This document shows, one piece after another, positions 6,269 through 13,606 of a stretch of DNA of 25,553 nt (position 1 is the first letter of the stretch; every line of letters begins with the position of its first letter). The notes beneath the pieces are model-generated. The model saw only the letters and a list, made by a program, of their open reading frames with translations, made no database searches and was not told the origin of the DNA. Source of the DNA: Eubacterium sp. (GTDB taxonomy: Bacteria > Bacillota > Clostridia > Oscillospirales > Acutalibacteraceae); contig JAIDVA010000048.1 of the NCBI GenBank assembly GCA_029059925.1, positions 1 through 25,553 of the forward strand, in the 5' to 3' direction. The position numbers and the translations under genes were made by a program.

Positions 6269-6674
6269 ATGGTAGAGCTTAAAGGATACAAGGTTAACAG
6301 ACTTGAGATTGAAAATAAGGTTAAACCGGGTACACAGCTTAAGCTGCAAAATCAGCTTAAATATAATGTCAATTATCTGAATGACAATAAAACCTGTATC
6401 GGTATGCTGGAGTTCAGAATAACCGATGCTGATTTTAAATCCGTTTGAGATGAAGATTGAAATGGTGGCGGAATTTAATTTTGGACCCGGGGATGAAAAA
6501 GCAGATATTCATACAACCTCGTTTGACCAGCTCTTCCCATTTGTGAGACAGATTGTGAATACCGCAACCTCTTTTACAGGTATGCCCGGGCTTATGATTC
6601 CGATTATGCGTTTGAACAGGGATACTGTTCGTGTCAATGAAACTGATGAAAAAGAATCCTCGCCATTAAATTGA
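6269..6674 (+). pseudogene. SecB-like export chaperone gene with a +1 frameshift
   Basis: Two overlapping frames together give one plausible protein of about 135 residues. The first runs from the ATG at 6269 (GAGGT ribosome site inside the end of the GH28 gene) through LEFRITDADFKSV to a TGA at 6446. The second frame, +1 relative to it, continues with NPFEMKIEMVAEFNF to 6674. It carries LFPFVRQIVNTATSF followed by GMPGLMIPIMRLN, which matches the SecB hallmark LFPxxRxxI...GFPPLLLxPI. One extra base in the TTTTAAA stretch (6433-6439) would explain the break. It may be a true pseudogene, a sequencing indel, or a +1 recoding site. SecB in this phylum is usually found as SecB-like accessory or toxin-antitoxin chaperones. 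Its role beside a GH28 gene is unknown. Confidence 0.6.
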
Positions 6675-6705
6675 TTTATTTGTAAATTATCATCATATAT
6701 GAAAG

Positions 6706-6740
6706 AAAGCGACTGTCATTGACAGTCGCTTTTGTGTTTT
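6706..6740. terminator. Bidirectional terminator between converging genes
   Basis: AAAGCGACTGTC (6706-6717) and GACAGTCGCTTT (6721-6732) form a perfect 12-base stem with an ATT loop, followed by T-rich sequence. It lies between the SecB-like frame and the oppositely oriented Ltp gene. Confidence 0.85.
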
Positions 6741-6763
6741 TGGTATAAATTGTGTAATGTGAA

Positions 6764-7660
6764 TTAGTTTAATTCAACATTTTCAGCTGCATATTCAGCC
6801 TGCTCCTGTGTGAAATCCTCATATAAGAGCTGGTCAATCAAGTCCTGTTTGTCGCTGAAGGTTGATACAGCCATATATTCCTTTGCCATTCTTACAGCCT
6901 GCTCATTCCAATCGATATTAAGGCTGTCTACCGCTTTTGTGGCAACATCCTCTGAATAACCGTCAAACTTAAGCTGGTCAATCAAGCTGATTCTTGAGAA
7001 TGCGTAAAGGTCTAAATATTCTTTAGCATCGTTAGCGGCTGTATTCTCAAGAGCAGAGAGATTTGGGTTTGCTGTGTTATTGTCATCAACATAATCGTTG
7101 AGGTAATCCTCGAACTGATTGATGTAAGCGGATGCATCAGGATCTGTAGCAAGCTTTGATGCAGCAACGCCTATAAACACACTGTAGATAATGGTGAAGA
7201 TAAAGCTGATGATAATGCAAGCTAATGCAGCTTTACCGCAAGCCTTTGCAGTTTTTGGCTTTTCATTCTTTTGTGTGAAATATAAAACGATACCAACAAT
7301 AGGAATGAAGAACGATAAAATTGCCAGACCTACATTTGCCTTCTGCTCCTGCGGCGGCATTGGTGCAGCATATGGATTGTAGCCGCCCTGTGGTGCCTGA
7401 TAATACTGTGGATTGCCCTGTGGCTGCTGGTAGTATTGCTGCTGGTTATCCTGCGGCGCATAGTACTGACCACCCTGTGGATTCTGCTGTGGTTGGTAGT
7501 ACTGCTGTGTATTCTCTTGTGGTGCAGAATAATACTGTCCGCTCTGTTCATTGTTCAGCGGTGCAGCTTCAGGTGCAGTTGGTTCACTGCTTTGTTCAGG
7601 TGTGTAATCATGACCCTGTTCGTTTGTGTTATTAAAAAGATTGTTGTTTTCGTCTGCCAT
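6764..7660 (-). CDS. Membrane protein with Q/Y/P-rich head and two Ltp repeats
   Basis: A 298-residue protein. The first 105 residues are low complexity, with QYY recurring at about 42, 53, 65, 75 and 85. Two membrane segments follow (about 109-129 and 144-165). The C-terminus holds two Ltp modules (about 207-247 and 253-296) with the family signatures AFSRISLIDQLKFDGYS, DWNEQAV and DLIDQLLYEDFTQEQAEYA. Ltp modules are found in cell-surface lipoproteins of Gram-positive bacteria, including a phage superinfection-exclusion lipoprotein; here they are tethered by membrane helices instead of a lipid. The ATG at 7660 is preferred because AGGAGG stands 7 bases upstream; the frame opens further up to 7720 with no ribosome site. 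The target is unknown. Confidence 0.75.
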   Translation of the reverse strand: MADENNNLFNNTNEQGHDYTPEQSSEPTAPEAAPLNNEQSGQYYSAPQENTQQYYQPQQNPQGGQYYAPQDNQQQYYQQPQGNPQYYQAPQGGYNPYAAPMPPQEQKANVGLAILSFFIPIVGIVLYFTQKNEKPKTAKACGKAALACIIISFIFTIIYSVFIGVAASKLATDPDASAYINQFEDYLNDYVDDNNTANPNLSALENTAANDAKEYLDLYAFSRISLIDQLKFDGYSEDVATKAVDSLNIDWNEQAVRMAKEYMAVSTFSDKQDLIDQLLYEDFTQEQAEYAAENVELN

Positions 7661-7752
7661 AATGCAAACCTCCTCGTTATTTGCTAATATAATTTTATCA
7701 TATCGTTTTTTTACAGTCAATATGTTAAGGCTTGTATTTTTTACAAAAATAT

Positions 7753-7792
7753 AAAAGGCACGGTTTTGCTGATACGCGACCGTGCCTTTTTA
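7753..7792. terminator. Intrinsic terminator, usable on both strands
   Basis: AAAAGGCACGGT (7753-7764) pairs with ACCGTGCCTTTT (7779-7790). T-rich tails exist on both sides. On the minus strand it directly follows the small reading frame ending at 7806. Confidence 0.75.
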
Positions 7793-7805
7793 TAATCTGT
7801 TTGTT

Positions 7806-7922
7806 TTAGAATTCAACGTTGAGCTGATGGTTGATAAATGAATGTGTATTGACGACCTCGTTTACCAATTTGCTAAAATCTTCTATTAACATAGTAGGAG
7901 ATTCTACTGTGAAATAAATCAT
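7806..7922 (-). pseudogene. Short reading frame, probable gene remnant
   Basis: A 38-codon frame from an ATG at 7922 to a TAA at 7806 reads MIYFTVESPTMLIEDF then SKLVNEVVNTHSFI and ends NHQLNVEF. The composition looks coding and the frame is open into the ilvC terminator upstream. It has no clear ribosome site, and a terminator lies just downstream at 7753. It may be the surviving 3' end of a deleted gene or a tiny real gene. I do not recognise the family. Confidence 0.3.
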
Positions 7923-7947
7923 ATTCTCAGAGCTGTCCGACTGGAAT

Positions 7948-7986
7948 AAAAAAGAAAAACACGGCGGATTTTACAATCTGCCGTGT
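7948..7986 (-). terminator. Intrinsic terminator of ilvC
   Basis: On the minus strand an 11-base stem (7986-7976 with 7969-7959, one G-T pair) precedes a T-rich run (7958-7948). It lies about 33 bases past the ilvC stop. Confidence 0.85.
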
Positions 7987-8018
7987 CTGTGTTTATCACT
8001 ATATATTTAAGAATAATC

Positions 8019-9035
8019 TTATTTCTCAGCGTACTTATCTTCGCCGTTCCAGCTGTACATAGCACGGATGCTCTCGCCAACCTCTTCAAGCTGATGAGAA
8101 GCCTCAAGTGCTCTCTTAGCCTTGAAGTGAGCCCAGCCGTTGTTGCTCTCTGTGATGAACTTAGATGCAAATGTACCGTCCTGAATCTCCTCAAGAACCT
8201 TTTTCATTTCCTTCTTTGTCTCATCTGTGATGAGTCTCTTGCCGGTCTCATAATCGCCGTACTCAGCTGTGTTTGAAATTGAATATCTCATTTTTGCAAA
8301 ACCGCCGTTGTAGATAAGGTCTACGATAAGCTTCATCTCGTGGATACACTCAAAGTAAGCATTTCTTGGGTCGTAACCAGCTTCAACAAGTGTCTCAAAG
8401 CCAGCCTTCATAAGAGCTGTAACACCGCCGCAAAGAACAGCCTGCTCACCGAAGAGGTCAGTCTCTGTCTCGCACTTAAATGTTGTCTCAAGGATAGCTG
8501 CGCGAGCACCGCCTACACCTGCACCATAAGCAAGTGCTGTGTCAAGACAGTGACCTGTTGCATCCTGATATACAGCAACAAGACAAGGAACGCCTTTGCC
8601 CTCCTTGTACTCTGAACGTACAGTGTGACCAGGTCCCTTAGGAGCAATCATAAATACATCAACGAATGATGGAGGTACGATCTGCTTGAAGTGAATATTG
8701 AAGCCGTGTGCGAATGCAAGTGCCTTGCCTTCTGTAAGATTTGGTTCGATATCGCTCTTGTAGATAGCAGCCTGCTTCTCATCAGGTGTAAGAATCATAA
8801 TAACATCTGCTGCCTTTGTAGCGTCAGCTGTTGTCATAACCTTAAGACCAAGCTCCTCTACATGCTTCCATGATTTTGAACCCTCGTAGAGACCTACAAC
8901 TACATCAACACCGCTCTCGTGAAGATTGAGTGCGTGTGCATGTCCCTGTGAACCGAAACCGATGATAGCAACGGTTTTGCCGGAAAGAACATCAAGATTA
9001 CAATCTGATTCATAAAAAATCTTTGCGTCTGCCAT
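8019..9035 (-). CDS. ilvC: Ketol-acid reductoisomerase (class I)
   Basis: Converts 2-acetolactate and 2-aceto-2-hydroxybutyrate to the dihydroxy acids in valine, isoleucine and leucine synthesis, using Mg2+ and a nicotinamide cofactor. At 338 residues it is the short class I form. The Rossmann motif GFGSQGHAHALNL (26-38) and AFAHGFNIHF are present, as are the metal-ligand stretches TETDLFGEQAVLCGG and FECIHEMKLIVDL. The cofactor loop after the second strand reads VGLYEGSKSW (47-56). The Arg that usually contacts the NADPH phosphate is Tyr50 and is followed by Glu51, suggesting NADH use. GGAGG precedes the ATG. It stands alone, with no other ilv gene beside it, under a consensus promoter and a FadR-type operator. 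Confidence 0.97.
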   Translation of the reverse strand: MADAKIFYESDCNLDVLSGKTVAIIGFGSQGHAHALNLHESGVDVVVGLYEGSKSWKHVEELGLKVMTTADATKAADVIMILTPDEKQAAIYKSDIEPNLTEGKALAFAHGFNIHFKQIVPPSFVDVFMIAPKGPGHTVRSEYKEGKGVPCLVAVYQDATGHCLDTALAYGAGVGGARAAILETTFKCETETDLFGEQAVLCGGVTALMKAGFETLVEAGYDPRNAYFECIHEMKLIVDLIYNGGFAKMRYSISNTAEYGDYETGKRLITDETKKEMKKVLEEIQDGTFASKFITESNNGWAHFKAKRALEASHQLEEVGESIRAMYSWNGEDKYAEK

Positions 9036-9069
9036 TTTATTTTCCTCCGTAAATCAAATAAATTTATTT

Positions 9070-9096
9070 CAAACGAGTTGTATGACTACCCGTTTG
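9070..9096. promoter_or_regulatory. Palindromic operator in the ilvC leader (FadR-type)
   Basis: CAAACGAGTTG (9070-9080), TATGA, then CTACCCGTTTG (9086-9096) form an imperfect palindrome. The core GTTGTATGACTAC (9077-9089) resembles the TTGTATGACAA-like sites of several FadR-family regulators. It lies about 11 to 37 bases downstream of the predicted ilvC start, as a roadblock operator would. Confidence 0.6.
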
Positions 9097-9113
9097 TATT
9101 TTTGTTAGTTCAT

Positions 9114-9142
9114 ATTATAACTTGTGTGATGTCTAATGTCAA
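9114..9142 (-). promoter_or_regulatory. Consensus sigma-A promoter of ilvC
   Basis: On the minus strand TTGACA (9142-9137) and TATAAT (9119-9114) are separated by exactly 17 bases. It lies 79 bases before the ilvC start codon and downstream of the regulator's stop codon. Confidence 0.85.
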
Positions 9143-9166
9143 CTGTAAAATAAAATTTATAGCCTT

Positions 9167-9829
9167 TTATTTTTTCAGTCCTTCAATTGCGTGGATGATG
9201 TGCAGCTTCATGGCGGTTCTTGCACCCTCAGCATTTCGCTTTTTGATAAATTCCATTATCAGTCTGTCATCGTTCATATTATCATCGCTTACATCCTGGT
9301 TTTTTGTTAAAACCACAACACCTTTTTTGATTGCATTGAATATAATCGGCATGAACTGCTTGACGAATGAATTGTGGGTTGCATTGGCGATGCTTTCATG
9401 GAATTTTTGCTCCTCAAAAGTTCTGTCCTCACCGCTGAGGATTTTCTTTTCAATCTCTTCTCCATAGTAACAGATTACGGCTATTTCCTCATCTGTTGCT
9501 CTTTTTGCCGCTAAATAGGCACATTCAGGCTCGAACATCAGTCTCATTTCAAACAAATCGTCAAGTCCTGATTCAATATCGTTAAGGTTAGCACAGTCCA
9601 CGATTGTATTTGATGTTACAAATGTACCCTTGCCTCGTTTTATCTCCAGCATACCGTTTGTGGTAAGTATTTTTATAGCCTCTCGCAGGGTTGAACGGCT
9701 CACTCCCAGTTCGGCTGCAAAATCGTTTTCGTTAGGCAGCTTGTCGCCTATTGAAAAGCGGTTGTCCTCTTCAATCATTTTGATGATCTGCTGTGCTGTG
9801 CTGTCTGCCAGCATTGCTGATTTGCTCAT
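9167..9829 (-). CDS. GntR family regulator, FadR subfamily
   Basis: A 220-residue transcription factor with a winged HTH (about 10-72) and an FCD ligand-binding domain (about 90-215). The wHTH includes KLPNENDFAAELGVSRSTLREAIKIL, read in two parts, and RGKGTFV. The FCD domain has the EMRLMFEPECAYLAA start and the conserved FHESIANATHNSF helix with candidate metal-binding histidines. FCD domains often bind organic acids. The ATG at 9829 is chosen for the GAGGTG ribosome site; the frame extends to 9946 without one. It lies upstream of ilvC on the same strand. Related sites sit in the ilvC leader (9077-9089) and in its own upstream region (9884-9896), so it probably regulates both. The effector is unknown. 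Confidence 0.88.
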   Translation of the reverse strand: MSKSAMLADSTAQQIIKMIEEDNRFSIGDKLPNENDFAAELGVSRSTLREAIKILTTNGMLEIKRGKGTFVTSNTIVDCANLNDIESGLDDLFEMRLMFEPECAYLAAKRATDEEIAVICYYGEEIEKKILSGEDRTFEEQKFHESIANATHNSFVKQFMPIIFNAIKKGVVVLTKNQDVSDDNMNDDRLIMEFIKKRNAEGARTAMKLHIIHAIEGLKK

Positions 9830-9883
9830 ATGCTCACCTCTTTTGCGATTATGATAACACAAGGTTAATGTAAAAGTCAATAT

Positions 9884-9896
9884 GTTGTCGGACATC
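9884..9896. promoter_or_regulatory. Second FadR-type site upstream of the regulator gene
   Basis: GTTGTCGGACATC shares the pattern GTTGTNNGACNNC with the core of the ilvC operator and contains the perfect palindrome TGTCGGACA. It lies 55 bases before the regulator's start codon, consistent with autoregulation. Confidence 0.45.
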
Positions 9897-9971
9897 TTAC
9901 AACAAAAAACATATTGCCATGTATGTTTATTTGTATAATTTAACAATTATTGCTCGTTTGCTTGTAAAATG

Positions 9972-9980
9972 TGATATAAT
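9972..9980 (+). promoter_or_regulatory. Extended -10 promoter for the DUF815 gene
   Basis: TGATATAAT gives an extended -10 with a perfect TATAAT at 9975-9980 and no good -35. It leaves a leader of about 50 bases. Confidence 0.45.
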
Positions 9981-10035
9981 GTTTTATTATTAATAATATA
10001 TAATATATTCTAAAGGCAAAATTGGAAGTGGTGAA

Positions 10036-11268
10036 ATGAATAAAATCACAAAATTAAAATACTATATTGATACTCTTTGTGTTTACGATTTAAAAAATGA
10101 TGAGGTTATCTCGGCACTTTATACTTTGTTGTGCAGTGTCGACAGTGAAGCCGTGTTAAGAGCGTATAGCAATTTCTATAAAATTGTGTCAAAGCACGGT
10201 GCCTTGAAAGCATATTTGTCAAAGTGCATTCTTACGGACGATAATACTTTTACACGTGCTGCCTGTGCAGATAAGACGAGTGAGCTGCCTGCTTCAATAA
10301 TAGATGCTGTAGGATTTGACCTTATGAAATTGGAGGAGCTTGCCTCAATTACTGCCAAGGATATTGAAGAAAGCATCACGTATGATGATTTAAAGGAAAT
10401 AATAAAAACAGTTCCCAAATGGGAAACAGGCACTGCAGCTGCTCCTCTTAGTGATAATTGGAGCAAACATCTTGATGAGCTGATTTCATATCACAAAGTG
10501 AATGGATATGGTCAATATGCAAAACACATTGCCTTTACTTGGAGAGATAATCAGATTAAGCCAATCAGTGTGACTGATTTAATAACACTCGATGATCTTA
10601 AAAATTATGAAAATCAAAGACAGAGGGTTATTGATAATACCGAAAGTTTTATTGCAGGACATCCGGCAAATAATGTTCTGCTTTACGGAGACAGGGGAAC
10701 GGGCAAAAGCTCAACGGTTCATGCTCTTTTAAATGAATATCACAATCAGGGGCTCAGGATGATTGAAATACCCAAGAGTGCAGTTGCTGACCTTGGATTA
10801 ATCCGCGAACAGCTTGTTAAATCACCTATGAAATTTATTATCTACATTGATGATTTGAGCTTTGATTCAAATGATACGTCATTCAGTGAGCTTAAGGCAG
10901 CGCTTGAAGGCTCGCTGTCAGGAAGACAGTCAAATATACTTATTTATGCTACCTCTAACAGAAGGCATCTTATTAAAGAGAATTTCTCTGACAGAGAGAA
11001 TGATGTCAACCGCGGTGATACAATGCAGGAGCAGCTAAGCTTGTCAGATCGCTTTGGCTTGACTATAACATTTCTGAATCCAAACAAGTTTGAGTATCAG
11101 GATATTGTTAAAAAGATTGCACTTGACAGAGGACTTGATGTTGATATGGAGCACCTGTGCTTTAAGGCTGAGCAGTGGGCAACCAGACGCGGCGGCAGAT
11201 CGCCAAGATGCGCAAAGCAGTTTGTTGATTTTGTTGAGGGCTGTGAGCAAAGAGGCAGAAAATGGTAA
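10036..11268 (+). CDS. DUF815 family AAA+ ATPase
   Basis: A 410-residue cytoplasmic protein. An N-terminal helical region of about 190 residues precedes an ATPase core of the DUF815 type. The core has YENQRQRVIDNTESFIAG and a Walker A GDRGTGKSS at 218-226. Walker B is KFIIYIDDLSF (266-276), a sensor-like ATSNRRHLI follows, and an arginine-rich RRGGRSPRCAKQFVDF lid region closes the core. The family is widespread and resembles DnaC/ClpX-type AAA+ proteins, but its cellular job is not established. GTGG stands before the ATG. It is divergent from the FadR regulator, and I see no terminator between it and the two-component operon 122 bases downstream. Confidence 0.88.
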   Translation: MNKITKLKYYIDTLCVYDLKNDEVISALYTLLCSVDSEAVLRAYSNFYKIVSKHGALKAYLSKCILTDDNTFTRAACADKTSELPASIIDAVGFDLMKLEELASITAKDIEESITYDDLKEIIKTVPKWETGTAAAPLSDNWSKHLDELISYHKVNGYGQYAKHIAFTWRDNQIKPISVTDLITLDDLKNYENQRQRVIDNTESFIAGHPANNVLLYGDRGTGKSSTVHALLNEYHNQGLRMIEIPKSAVADLGLIREQLVKSPMKFIIYIDDLSFDSNDTSFSELKAALEGSLSGRQSNILIYATSNRRHLIKENFSDRENDVNRGDTMQEQLSLSDRFGLTITFLNPNKFEYQDIVKKIALDRGLDVDMEHLCFKAEQWATRRGGRSPRCAKQFVDFVEGCEQRGRKW

Positions 11269-11354
11269 AACTATAGTAATTTTTAATTTAAAATCTGTTA
11301 AAAAATTTTAAAGATTGTTTACCAAAATAACAAAAAAACACCAATTAATCATGA

Positions 11355-11360
11355 TAAAAT
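11355..11360 (+). promoter_or_regulatory. Weak candidate promoter for the two-component/HtrA operon
   Basis: TGATAAAAT (11352-11360) is an extended -10-like sequence without a clear -35. A 10-base palindrome ATGATATCAT overlaps it at 11359-11368 and could be a site for the regulator. AAGGAG follows before the ATG at 11391. Confidence 0.3.
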
Positions 11361-11390
11361 GATATCATCGAAAATAAAGGAGAAAATGAA

Positions 11391-12086
11391 ATGAGTACAA
11401 AAATTCTTGTAGTAGACGACGATCCTAATATTTGTGAGCTGTTAAAGCTTTATCTTGAAAATGAGGGGTATACTGTTTTTGTAGCTAATGACGGACAGGC
11501 TGCAGTAAATATGTTTCAATCAAAAACACCTGAGCTCGTTTTGCTTGACATTATGCTTCCGAAAATTGATGGCTGGCAGGTATGCCGTGAAATAAGAAAA
11601 ACCTCGAGTGCACCGATTATTATGCTTACTGCGAAGGGTGAAACCTTTGATAAGGTGCTCGGACTTGAGCTGGGTGCTGATGATTATGTAACCAAGCCGT
11701 TTGATGCTAAAGAGGTTATGGCACGAGTTAAAGCTGTTCTGAGAAGAACAAACGGTTCTGCAACAGCGGATGATAACAGTAAAAAAGTTGTTGTTTATGA
11801 TAATCTTGAAATTAATATAATCAATTATGACCTTAAGGTTAAGGGTGAGTCAATTGACACACCGCCAAAAGAGCTTGAGCTCATATATCATTTTGCATCA
11901 AATCCTAACAGAGTTTATACACGTGATCAGCTTCTTGACGAAGTATGGGGCTTTGATTACTACGGCGATTCACGAACTGTAGATGTTCATGTTAAGCGTC
12001 TTCGTGAAAAGCTTGAGGGTGTCTCGGATAAATGGTCACTCAAAACCGTCTGGGGTGTCGGATATAAATTTGAAACAAAGGAATAA
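11391..12086 (+). CDS. OmpR/PhoB family response regulator
   Basis: A 231-residue regulator. The receiver domain (about 1-120) has the acidic pair in VVDDDPN, the phosphoacceptor Asp53 in LLDIMLPK, Thr80 in IIMLTAKG and Lys102 in VTKPF, all intact. A winged-helix DNA-binding domain (about 130-230) ends with the typical DVHVKRLREKLE and TVWGVGYKFE. It is the first gene of a three-gene unit, with the sensor kinase starting 5 bases after its stop and the HtrA protease after that. This arrangement resembles Bacillus CssRS with HtrA, which answers misfolded secreted protein. That role is inferred from context. Confidence 0.93.
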   Translation: MSTKILVVDDDPNICELLKLYLENEGYTVFVANDGQAAVNMFQSKTPELVLLDIMLPKIDGWQVCREIRKTSSAPIIMLTAKGETFDKVLGLELGADDYVTKPFDAKEVMARVKAVLRRTNGSATADDNSKKVVVYDNLEINIINYDLKVKGESIDTPPKELELIYHFASNPNRVYTRDQLLDEVWGFDYYGDSRTVDVHVKRLREKLEGVSDKWSLKTVWGVGYKFETKE

Positions 12087-12091
12087 ATTGA

Positions 12092-13606
12092 ATGTCTGTT
12101 AAAGAAGTGTTAAAAGGACAGTATTTAAAAAATAACATATTTGCAAAATATTTTATACTTTTTGCAGCTATATTCCTTGTTGTAATGACTATTCTCGGCA
12201 CTACTCTGACAATACTTGTTAATGTGTATACTACAAATGAAAACACAAAGCTTTTAAAAGAAAATACGCTTTCAATGGCAAATACAGTCAGTTCGTCCCT
12301 TTCTGTAGGGGATATAAATAATGATTTTTCACTGGAAAAGCTGATGCTTTGCAATTCACTGAACGTTATTTCAAATTCAATTGATGCCGATTTGGTTGTA
12401 TGTGATGTTGAGGGTAATATAATCCTGTGTAAGGAGAAGGCGAATTCGTCACCGTTTTACGGCGAATTACACAGGTGCGAATATCACAGTGAATTTACTG
12501 TCGGCAATTCACTTTTAAAAAGTGTATATGAGGGCGGTTATGTCGGCAAGGGCAGCGTTAACGGCAAACGTTCCTATATAGCAAGCTATCCGATTTACAG
12601 CAACAATCAGATAATTGGATTGGTGCTTGCAACAACGGATGCAAATGTTAACACGCTTACTTTAGCTGTTTTGAGGATGTTTTTCATCAGTGCTCTTGCA
12701 TGTCTTTCAATTGCTTTTGTATGTATTTGGCTTTTAACAAGGCGTTTTGTAAGGCCGCTCAGACAGATGAGTGTGGCGGCAAAGAAATTTGCTATAGGTG
12801 ACTTTTCTTACAGGGTTAAAATCAGTGGCGAGGATGAGCTTTCTGAGCTTGGCAGAGCCTTTAATGATATGGCGGATGCACTTGACTCGCTTGAATCGTC
12901 AAGACGCAGCTTTGTGTCAAACGTGTCTCATGAGCTGAGAACACCAATGACATCAATAGGCGGTTTTATTGACGGAATACTTGACGGCACAATACCTAAG
13001 GAGAAAACGAGTTATTACCTTAATATTGTCAGCGGCGAAATTCGTCGGCTTTCACGCCTTGTTGTTGCTATGCTTAATATGAGTAAGATTGAGTCGGGCA
13101 GCTTTGAGATGAAGGCAAGCAATTATGATATCTCCAACCAGATAATTCATATTCTTCTTACTTTTGAACAGAAGATTGACGAGAAAAATATTGAAATACA
13201 AGGTCTCGAGAATCTGCACCCGACATATATTGTTGCAGATGCCGATATGATTTATCAGGTTATATATAATATTTTTGATAATGCTGTTAAATTTACCAAC
13301 AATGGTGGATATATTAATGTTGATATGCGTGAAATCAATGATTTTATAGAGGTGCATATTAAAAACAGCGGTATCGGTATTAAGGCTGACGAGCTTTCAA
13401 AGGTGTTTGAAAGATTCTATAAGGTTGATAAGTCGAGAAGTCTTGACGCTAAGGGCGCAGGCTTGGGACTTTATATAGTAAAAATGATGGTTGAAATGCA
13501 TGGAGGAAGTATTTGGGCACTCAGCGAGGACGAAAGCTCTGCTGAATTTGTGTTCAGATTGCCAAAATCGTATAAACCTATTTACAAAAAGGAGATTAGA
13601 AACTAA
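12092..13606 (+). CDS. HAMP-containing sensor histidine kinase
   Basis: A 504-residue membrane kinase. Two membrane segments (about 18-46 and 190-216) flank an extracytoplasmic sensor domain of about 140 residues. A HAMP domain follows (RRFVRPLRQMSVAAKKFAIG), then HisKA with the phosphorylated His280 in SNVSHELRTPMTSI. The ATPase domain has the N box in NIFDNAVKFTNN, then KNSGIGI, FERFYKVDKSR and GAGLGLYIVKMMVEMHGG, so it looks fully active. Its stop overlaps the start of the HtrA gene by one base (TAATG), giving translational coupling. It probably senses envelope or secretion stress, to judge from this partner. Confidence 0.93.
   Translation: MSVKEVLKGQYLKNNIFAKYFILFAAIFLVVMTILGTTLTILVNVYTTNENTKLLKENTLSMANTVSSSLSVGDINNDFSLEKLMLCNSLNVISNSIDADLVVCDVEGNIILCKEKANSSPFYGELHRCEYHSEFTVGNSLLKSVYEGGYVGKGSVNGKRSYIASYPIYSNNQIIGLVLATTDANVNTLTLAVLRMFFISALACLSIAFVCIWLLTRRFVRPLRQMSVAAKKFAIGDFSYRVKISGEDELSELGRAFNDMADALDSLESSRRSFVSNVSHELRTPMTSIGGFIDGILDGTIPKEKTSYYLNIVSGEIRRLSRLVVAMLNMSKIESGSFEMKASNYDISNQIIHILLTFEQKIDEKNIEIQGLENLHPTYIVADADMIYQVIYNIFDNAVKFTNNGGYINVDMREINDFIEVHIKNSGIGIKADELSKVFERFYKVDKSRSLDAKGAGLGLYIVKMMVEMHGGSIWALSEDESSAEFVFRLPKSYKPIYKKEIRN

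Noticed and set aside
7321..7687. Open frames overlapping the Q/Y/P-rich head of the Ltp protein
   Set aside because: They are produced by the repetitive CTG/TGG-rich DNA of the low-complexity region and have no ribosome sites.
9036..9166. T-box or leader-peptide attenuator before ilvC
   Set aside because: The leader of about 70 bases is too short, has no T-box motif and no run of branched-chain codons; the promoter plus operator explains it.
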